From: an uncultured Oscillospiraceae bacterium | GTDB taxonomy: Bacteria > Bacillota > Clostridia > Oscillospirales > Acutalibacteraceae | Direction of reading: 5' to 3' | NCBI GenBank assembly: GCA_900548085.1 | Contig: URJF01000016.1 | Location: 1-18,870, forward strand | Length of the DNA stretch: 18,870 nt | Shown here: piece by piece, positions 14,195 through 18,870 of the stretch | Layout of the letters: each line of letters starts with the position of its first letter | Position numbering within the stretch: the stretch's first letter is position 1 | Translations under genes and position numbers: made by a program | Notes under the pieces: model-generated | Database searches by the model: none | What the model saw: the letters and a program-made list of their open reading frames with translations, nothing else | What the model was told of the DNA's origin: nothing

Positions 14195-14516
14195 TTTTGT
14201 GAGCAATTATTACTACAACATAGGAGATAAATACTCCGACGAGGACAAAAGCCGAGCAAAACAAAAGGCTGTAGGCACCGTACTGCCTCTCATAATGGAA
14301 AACGAGCTGACGAAAAAGCAGAGCGTATGTCTGAGATACAAGTATATAAACGGCAAAACCCAAAAGGAGATAGCAAATCTGATGAAGTTGTCACAACCCA
14401 CTGTATCACGCCACATAAATGCCGCAAAGGAGATTTTGAACAACAGCCTAAAATACTGCTATATAGCTCTCGAAAAAGGCATAGACGAATACGAAAAGGA
14501 ACAACAGCATATATAA
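14187..14516 (+). CDS. Short sigma-70 region-4-like helix-turn-helix protein
   Basis: The 109-aa protein starts at ATG 14187, 6 nt after GAGGAGG (14174-14180). Residues about 40-90 match sigma-70 region 4: LTKKQSVCLRYKYINGKTQKEIANLMKLSQPTVSRHINAAKEIL, with the recognition helix SQPTVSRHI. There is no region 2, so it cannot bind a -10 element as a normal sigma factor does; it may be an activator, an anti-/co-sigma or a split sigma half. The N-terminal 40 residues are acidic and Tyr-rich. It forms a two-gene unit with the 71-aa protein under a LexA-type box. SOS-controlled small sigma factors are known in clostridia (UviA of C. perfringens), but this protein is shorter. Confidence 0.83.
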   Translation: MVDFVSNYYYNIGDKYSDEDKSRAKQKAVGTVLPLIMENELTKKQSVCLRYKYINGKTQKEIANLMKLSQPTVSRHINAAKEILNNSLKYCYIALEKGIDEYEKEQQHI

Positions 14517-14525
14517 TCAGACCAA

Positions 14526-14560
14526 GGATAAGGCAATCCGAGGGCAAAGCCACCTTATCC
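14526..14560 (+). other. Stem-loop after the sigma-like gene
   Basis: GGATAAGG (14526-14533) pairs with CCTTATCC (14553-14560), 8 bp with a 19-nt loop. No T-run follows, so it is not an obvious terminator by itself; it could protect the mRNA end. Confidence 0.5.
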
Positions 14561-14604
14561 ATACAGCCTGTAGTTTTCATCACTACATAGTATGAAAAAA
14601 ACGG

Positions 14605-14645
14605 AAAATAGTACGGAGCGACCGAGTCATTCGTACTATTTTTTA
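14605..14645 (+). terminator. Terminator of the sigma-like pair
   Basis: AAAATAGTACG (14605-14615) pairs with CGTACTATTTT (14632-14642), 11 bp with a 16-nt loop, ending in a run of T. Confidence 0.85.
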
Positions 14646-14697
14646 TTGTAATAAACATTATATTGTGGTATAATATTTTGGATTAAAAAAAGAGGTG
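14646..14697 (+). promoter_or_regulatory. Promoter and ribosome site of the thioesterase-HAD/Nudix-nifS-thiI operon
   Basis: -35 TTGTAA (14646-14651), 17-nt spacer, consensus -10 TATAAT (14669-14674). Start would be near 14681. AGAGGTG (14691-14697) lies 5 nt before ATG 14703. The promoter directly abuts the preceding terminator. Confidence 0.75.
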
Positions 14698-14702
14698 ATG
14701 TT

Positions 14703-15092
14703 ATGAGAGAATATAACGGAAAGATAACAGGAGAAGCACTCACTATAGTAAGTGCAACTAACACAGCAACCGCCGCAGGCAGCGGCTCACTGCAGGTATT
14801 CGGCACACCGTTTATGATTGCGCTTATGGAGGAGGCGACCTGCAATGCCGTATCCGATTTGTTAGAGGACAATGAAACTACTGTCGGCACAGCAATAAAT
14901 GTCACTCATGACAAAGCCAGCGGAATCGGCACGGTTATCCATGCAAACGCTACTCTCACAGACATCGACAGACGCAAACTTACCTTTGAAGTCGTAGCAA
15001 AAGAAGAGGACGGTGCCGTAATAGGAAAAGGTACTATTCAACGCTTTTTGGTAGACAGCAAAAGGTTTATGAAAAAGGTAGAAGCAAAATGA
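14703..15092 (+). CDS. FlK-like acyl-CoA thioesterase (hotdog fold)
   Basis: This 129-aa hotdog protein resembles the fluoroacetyl-CoA thioesterase FlK family. The three FlK catalytic residues (Thr42, Glu50, His76 in FlK) have exact spacing counterparts here: Thr35 in FGTP, Glu43 in ALMEE and His69 in NVTHDK. TTVGTAINVTH and the later LTFEVVAKEEDG...IGKGTIQRF complete the family pattern. Most homologues outside fluoroacetate producers hydrolyse unknown acyl-CoAs, so a house-cleaning thioesterase is the safest reading. It is the first gene of the operon; its stop overlaps the next start (ATGA). Confidence 0.87.
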   Translation: MREYNGKITGEALTIVSATNTATAAGSGSLQVFGTPFMIALMEEATCNAVSDLLEDNETTVGTAINVTHDKASGIGTVIHANATLTDIDRRKLTFEVVAKEEDGAVIGKGTIQRFLVDSKRFMKKVEAK

Positions 15093-16267
15093 TTTATAAC
15101 GCAGTAATTTTTGACTTTGACGGTACCGTGTGTGATACCGGCGAGGGAATAAAAAAGAGTGCACAATACGCATTGGAGTCCTATGGAATAGAATGTCCCG
15201 ACTGGAAAGAGCTTGACTTTTTTATCGGTCCTCCCCTGCTGGTAACATTCCAAGAAAGGTTCGGTCAAAGTGCTGCCAACGCCGAAAAGCTGGTCCAAAA
15301 ATATCGTGAAAGGTACACTAACATAGGAGTCTACGAAAGCGAGCCGTACGATGGAATAAAGGATTTGCTGAAAAGGCTTAAAAGCTATGGAATTAAGATA
15401 GGCATTGCCTCATCAAAGCCTAAAAAATATGTTGTGGAACTATTAGACAAATTCAATCTGACAAAATATTTTGACAGCATATGTGCAGTCAGCTTTAATG
15501 CCGACTGCGAATCTAAGGCAAGCATAATACACAGATGTATAACCGAGATGGATGTTACTGCTGACAAAGCACTTATGGTAGGTGACCGCTCTTACGACAT
15601 TGACGGTGCAAGAGAAAACCATATTGACGGAGTAGGCGTGCTGTGGGGCTACGGAAACAAATTTGAGTTCATAGACTGCAAAGCAAAATACATCGCAAAG
15701 ACTCCTGATGATGTGGAGGCTGTTGCAATAGGTATGTACGAAAGATGCGACAGCAGTCAGAAAATATTCGACGGTCACATAGTCAAAATGCACCTAGACA
15801 ATATTCTGCTCTGCGATGACACAAAGGCACAAAGAGAATGTGTGGACCACCCGGGTGGAGTTGGTGTTATTGCAGTTACCGACGAGGACGAAGTTATCAT
15901 GGTCCGTCAGTTCCGCTATCCATACAAGGAGCTGATTTATGAAATCCCTGCCGGAAAATTGGACGGCAAAGAGAATCCGTTGGACGCCGGCAAGCGTGAG
16001 TTCAAAGAAGAATGCGGCGGAGAGGCTGAGGAATACATCTCATTAGGTGAAGTATATCCTACGCCGGGATACACTAACGAGGTAATACATCTCTATTGGG
16101 CAAAGGGGCTGACCTTTGGTGAACAGCATTTGGACGAAGGCGAGCTTCTGACTGTCACAAAAATGAAATTCGACACATTGTACAAAAAGGTTATGAACGG
16201 CGAAATTAAGGACGCTAAAACTGTTATCGCCGCACTAAAGCTAAAGGAATTGAGAAATAGAGAATAA
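15089..16267 (+). CDS. Fusion: HAD phosphatase (phosphoglycolate phosphatase-like) + Nudix hydrolase (ADP-ribose pyrophosphatase-like)
   Basis: The 392-aa protein joins two enzymes normally coded apart. Residues 1-216 are a HAD hydrolase: nucleophile motif DFDGT (9-13), IASSKPKK (106-113) and VGDRSYDIDGA (164-174), with a cap domain between, as in Gph/PpaX. Residues about 225-392 are a Nudix enzyme of the NudF/ADP-ribose type, with the box G289-x5-E-x7-REF-x-EE-x-G ending near 311, followed by PTPGYTNEVIHLYWA. Phosphosugar/phosphate-ester and ADP-sugar hydrolysis are the likely activities. One continuous frame, no internal stop, short linker (217-224). It overlaps the thioesterase stop and the nifS start (TAATG), so it is tightly coupled. 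Confidence 0.9.
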   Translation: MIYNAVIFDFDGTVCDTGEGIKKSAQYALESYGIECPDWKELDFFIGPPLLVTFQERFGQSAANAEKLVQKYRERYTNIGVYESEPYDGIKDLLKRLKSYGIKIGIASSKPKKYVVELLDKFNLTKYFDSICAVSFNADCESKASIIHRCITEMDVTADKALMVGDRSYDIDGARENHIDGVGVLWGYGNKFEFIDCKAKYIAKTPDDVEAVAIGMYERCDSSQKIFDGHIVKMHLDNILLCDDTKAQRECVDHPGGVGVIAVTDEDEVIMVRQFRYPYKELIYEIPAGKLDGKENPLDAGKREFKEECGGEAEEYISLGEVYPTPGYTNEVIHLYWAKGLTFGEQHLDEGELLTVTKMKFDTLYKKVMNGEIKDAKTVIAALKLKELRNRE

Positions 16268-17400
16268 TGGTATATTTGGACAACAGTGCCACAACAAAGC
16301 CCGAAAAGGCAGTGGCAGACAAAGTGTACAAAATGCTGACGGAGTGCTACGGCAACCCCTCCAGCTTTCACAAGGCAGGATTAGACGCAAATGCAGAAAT
16401 CAGAAAAGCAAGGCAGCACATAGCAAAGGCTTTGTCCTGCGATGCAGATGAGATATTCTTCACCTCAGGCGGAACAGAGGCAAACAACCTTGCCGTGTTC
16501 GGTACTGCCGCCGCAAACAAGCGAAAGGGCAACCGCATAGTGACCACAGCCATAGAGCACGAAAGTATTATGGAATCGGTTGCAGAGCTTGAAAAGCAAG
16601 GATTTGAGGTGATTCGCCTTATGCCCGACAAGTACGGTAATATCACCAAGGAGCAAATCTTTGAGGCTGTCAACAGCGACACGATACTCGTGAGTATGAT
16701 GTACATAAACAACGAGGTAGGTTCTGTACTGCCTGTAGAGGCGATAAAAAAAGCTGTAGCGAGAGCAAAAGCACCGGCACTGATACACATAGATTGTGTC
16801 CAAGCATTCGGCAAGGTAGAAATCAAGCCGCAAAAGCTGGGAGCAGATTTGGTTACGGTCACCGCACACAAAATCCACGGTCCTAAAGGTGTAGGTGCAC
16901 TATACATAAAAAAGGGCACACGCATAATCCCGAGAGTGTACGGCGGAGAGCAGGAGAAAAAAATTCGTCCCGGCACAGAAGCGGCACCTCTCATAGCCGG
17001 ATTTGGCGTTGCGGCAGATATGATACCCAACCTAAAGGAGCAAACAGCAAGGGCTCAGGAGCTTTGTGACTATGCAAAGGAGCAGTTGTCGCAAATACCA
17101 CAACTAAAAATAAACAGCGGCGAGAACGCAAGCCCGTACATACTGAACATATATGTTCCTGTATTTATGACGAGTCAAACAGTAGTACAGCATCTGTCGA
17201 GCAAATACGAAATCTGTATCAGCAACGGATCTGCCTGTGCAAAGGGCAAAAAGAGTCATGTGCTCACTGCTATGAAGCTGCCGGACAATGTGACCGAACG
17301 GTCTGTGAGAATCAGCTTTTCTCGTCACAACACAAAAGAAGATATAGACGCATTAGTCAATGCGCTGAAAGAAACAACAAGAGATTATCCAATCAGATAG
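16267..17400 (+). CDS. nifS: Cysteine desulfurase (NifS/IscS family)
   Basis: This 377-aa PLP enzyme takes sulfur from L-cysteine as a persulfide. PLP-site residues are visible: SGGTEANN (68-74 region), His98 in EHES, Asp176 and Gln179 in IDCVQAF, and Schiff-base Lys202 in TAHKIHGPKG. Catalytic Cys324 lies in SNGSACAKGKKSH, the flexible-loop type of class I (NifS/IscS) enzymes. thiI starts 9 nt downstream, as in many Firmicutes where a dedicated desulfurase (B. subtilis NifZ) feeds ThiI; this is the most likely job, though FeS cluster supply cannot be excluded since no iscU is in the window. The start overlaps the previous stop. Confidence 0.93.
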   Translation: MVYLDNSATTKPEKAVADKVYKMLTECYGNPSSFHKAGLDANAEIRKARQHIAKALSCDADEIFFTSGGTEANNLAVFGTAAANKRKGNRIVTTAIEHESIMESVAELEKQGFEVIRLMPDKYGNITKEQIFEAVNSDTILVSMMYINNEVGSVLPVEAIKKAVARAKAPALIHIDCVQAFGKVEIKPQKLGADLVTVTAHKIHGPKGVGALYIKKGTRIIPRVYGGEQEKKIRPGTEAAPLIAGFGVAADMIPNLKEQTARAQELCDYAKEQLSQIPQLKINSGENASPYILNIYVPVFMTSQTVVQHLSSKYEICISNGSACAKGKKSHVLTAMKLPDNVTERSVRISFSRHNTKEDIDALVNALKETTRDYPIR

Positions 17401-17409
17401 GAAAAAGTT

Positions 17410-18582
17410 ATGCAGGAAATTGTACTGATAAAAAACGGAGAATTAGTGCTCAAGGGACTTAATCGCAGTTCCTTTGAGGACGTACTGATAAAAAATATGC
17501 GAAAGGCGCTGAAGCCTTTGGGCGAATTCACCTTTACCAAGAGTCAGAGCACTATTATGGTTGAGCCGGTAGATAAAGAAACCGACCTTGACGACGCAGT
17601 GGATAAACTAAAAAAAGTGTTCGGAATAGCTGCTCTGTCCCGTGCGGCAATAGCAGAAAAAAGTATGGACTCAATAAGAGAAACCACTCTCGAATACTTA
17701 GAGGAGGAGCTCGAGGAGGCTTCTACATTTAAAGTAGAGGCGAAACGCAGTGACAAAAAGTTCCCGATGAAATCTCCCGAAATATGCAGAGAACTGGGTG
17801 GAGACATTTTGTCAAAGTTCAATCATCTCAAGGTGGATGTACACAATCCCGACATAGTGGTTACTGTAGAAATCAGAGACAACTACGCATTCATAAGAGG
17901 AAACAACATAAAGGGTGCGGGCGGTATGCCTGTAGGAACAAGCGGTCGTGCGGCAACGCTGATAAGCGGCGGCATCGACTCCCCTGTTGCATCATATATG
18001 ATGGCTAAGAGGGGCATTGAGCTGGTAGCAGTACACTTTGCGTCTCCGCCATACACCACTGAGCTGGCAGAACAAAAGGTAATGGATTTGCTGAAAAAAG
18101 TAGCGGCATATTCGGGCCATATCACAACATATGTAGTACCGTTTACCGAGATACAAGAGCAAATTAGGGACAAATGCCCTGAGGTATATTTCACCATAAT
18201 TATGAGAAGATATATGATGAGGATTGCAGAAAAGCTCGCTAAACTGCAAAACTGTAGTGCACTCATCACAGGTGAAAGTGTAGGTCAGGTCGCAAGCCAA
18301 ACCATATATGCTTTGGGCTGTACTGATGCAGTGACAACCATACCTGTATTCAGACCGTGTATCGGAATGGACAAGGACGAAATCGTGCGTATTTCACGAA
18401 AAATCGACACCTTCGAGACCTCCATTCAGCCATACGAGGACTGCTGTACCGTGTTCACACCAAAGCACCCAAAAACAAGACCAAAACTCAACGAAATAGA
18501 AGAAGCAGAGGCTGTAATGAACAGCGAGGAGCTGATACAGCACGCTGTAGATAATGTAAGAAAAACTGTAATCTATGGATAA
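17410..18582 (+). CDS. thiI: tRNA 4-thiouridine synthetase ThiI
   Basis: The 390-aa protein adenylates U8 of tRNA and inserts sulfur to make 4-thiouridine; in some species it also serves thiazole synthesis. It shows the N-terminal ferredoxin-like and THUMP region (about 1-165), the PP-loop SGGIDSP (186-192), GESVGQVASQT (288-298) and PVFRPCIGMDKDEI. The C-terminal rhodanese domain of E. coli ThiI is absent, as usual in Firmicutes. Cys345/Cys346 in YEDCCTVF occupy the place of the catalytic E. coli Cys344. Weak ribosome site AGGA (17399-17402) before ATG 17410. It pairs with nifS immediately upstream and overlaps the next gene by 8 nt. Confidence 0.96.
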   Translation: MQEIVLIKNGELVLKGLNRSSFEDVLIKNMRKALKPLGEFTFTKSQSTIMVEPVDKETDLDDAVDKLKKVFGIAALSRAAIAEKSMDSIRETTLEYLEEELEEASTFKVEAKRSDKKFPMKSPEICRELGGDILSKFNHLKVDVHNPDIVVTVEIRDNYAFIRGNNIKGAGGMPVGTSGRAATLISGGIDSPVASYMMAKRGIELVAVHFASPPYTTELAEQKVMDLLKKVAAYSGHITTYVVPFTEIQEQIRDKCPEVYFTIIMRRYMMRIAEKLAKLQNCSALITGESVGQVASQTIYALGCTDAVTTIPVFRPCIGMDKDEIVRISRKIDTFETSIQPYEDCCTVFTPKHPKTRPKLNEIEEAEAVMNSEELIQHAVDNVRKTVIYG

Positions 18583-18870
18583 GAACGAACTTGACGAAAT
18601 TCTGGCTTCTATAAAAAACAGAGGTCAGAGCGTAAATGAAATAATAAATGCTTTGCCGGATCCGGAACCGCTTGAGCCTCCAAAGCCAAAAGTAACTTCC
18701 CCCGCTGCAGTACCTACAGTAAAAGCCGATGCAGAAAAGTCTGAGCCGATACAACCGGTTGTACCTAAAACTGAGGCTGTTGAAAAACAAAAATCTGCGC
18801 CGATCCCAAAGAGCGAGGAGACAGAGAGCGTACATTTTCATCTCCAAATTGAGAACGAAAAACCTATGCC
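18575..18870 (+). CDS. Start of an unknown Pro/Lys/Glu-rich protein (cut by window edge)
   Basis: An ATG at 18575 overlaps the thiI stop (ATGGATAA) and opens a frame that runs to the window end, 98 residues so far. It begins with a short helical stretch (MDKNELDEILASIKNRG, VNEIINALP), then a low-complexity region rich in Pro, Lys, Glu and Val, with motifs like PEPLEPPKPK, that looks disordered. No signal peptide is visible. The folded part, if any, lies outside the window. The coupled position says it is the next gene of the nifS-thiI operon. I do not recognise it. Confidence 0.7.
   Translation, partial: MDKNELDEILASIKNRGQSVNEIINALPDPEPLEPPKPKVTSPAAVPTVKADAEKSEPIQPVVPKTEAVEKQKSAPIPKSEETESVHFHLQIENEKPM

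Overview
The window looks like chromosomal DNA of a low-to-moderate GC anaerobic Firmicute, most likely class Clostridia and probably Ruminococcaceae/Oscillospirales-like. This is inferred from gene content and style: sporulation genes yqfC/yqfD, a clostridial feoA-feoA-feoB operon with a FeoB-associated Cys-rich membrane protein, a nifS-thiI pair, SDR-type uxuB, strong GGAGG ribosome sites and TTGACA/TATAAT promoters. No IS element, integrase, tRNA, rRNA or CRISPR array is visible. Both window edges cut genes.

Layout. 1-192 is the 3' end of a membrane protein gene, overlapping rlmA (192-962). rlmA converges on a zinc-ribbon membrane protein gene (1004-2038, minus). 2120-5510 is an iron-uptake operon: two different FeoA proteins, FeoB, and a small membrane protein that joins a FeoB-associated Cys-rich segment to an HMA metal-binding domain. 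Five copies of the palindrome GTTAG-N6-CTAAC sit at its promoter and before feoB. 5535-6822 is a monocistronic CDP-glycerol glycerophosphotransferase-like gene that shares a bidirectional terminator with the convergent uxuA-uxuB operon (6882-8874, minus; hexuronate catabolism). Further upstream on the minus strand is corA-yqfC-yqfD (8896-11272), a magnesium/metal channel gene coupled to two sporulation genes. Divergent from it, on the plus strand, are an acyltransferase-3-like membrane protein and a COG0523 (CobW-type) GTPase.

13580-13978 has no convincing protein gene, but it is not empty. On the minus strand there is a very good promoter followed by three stem-loops and no downstream gene, which looks like a free-standing small RNA of about 105 nt with an accessible UCCUCC stretch. 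On the plus strand there is a promoter with a perfect LexA-type box (GAAC-N4-GTTC) between its -35 and -10 elements. It drives a two-gene unit: a 71-aa unknown protein and a 109-aa protein that is essentially a sigma-70 region-4 helix-turn-helix. This suggests a small DNA-damage-controlled transcription module.

14646-18870 is a tightly packed operon: FlK-type thioesterase, a HAD phosphatase-Nudix hydrolase fusion, cysteine desulfurase (nifS-like), thiI, and the start of an unknown Pro/Lys/Glu-rich protein. The desulfurase probably supplies sulfur to ThiI for tRNA 4-thiouridine; the first two genes look like metabolite-repair or house-cleaning enzymes. The least ordinary items are the small-RNA candidate, the LexA-box sigma-like pair, the repeated palindrome of the feo operon and the two domain fusions.
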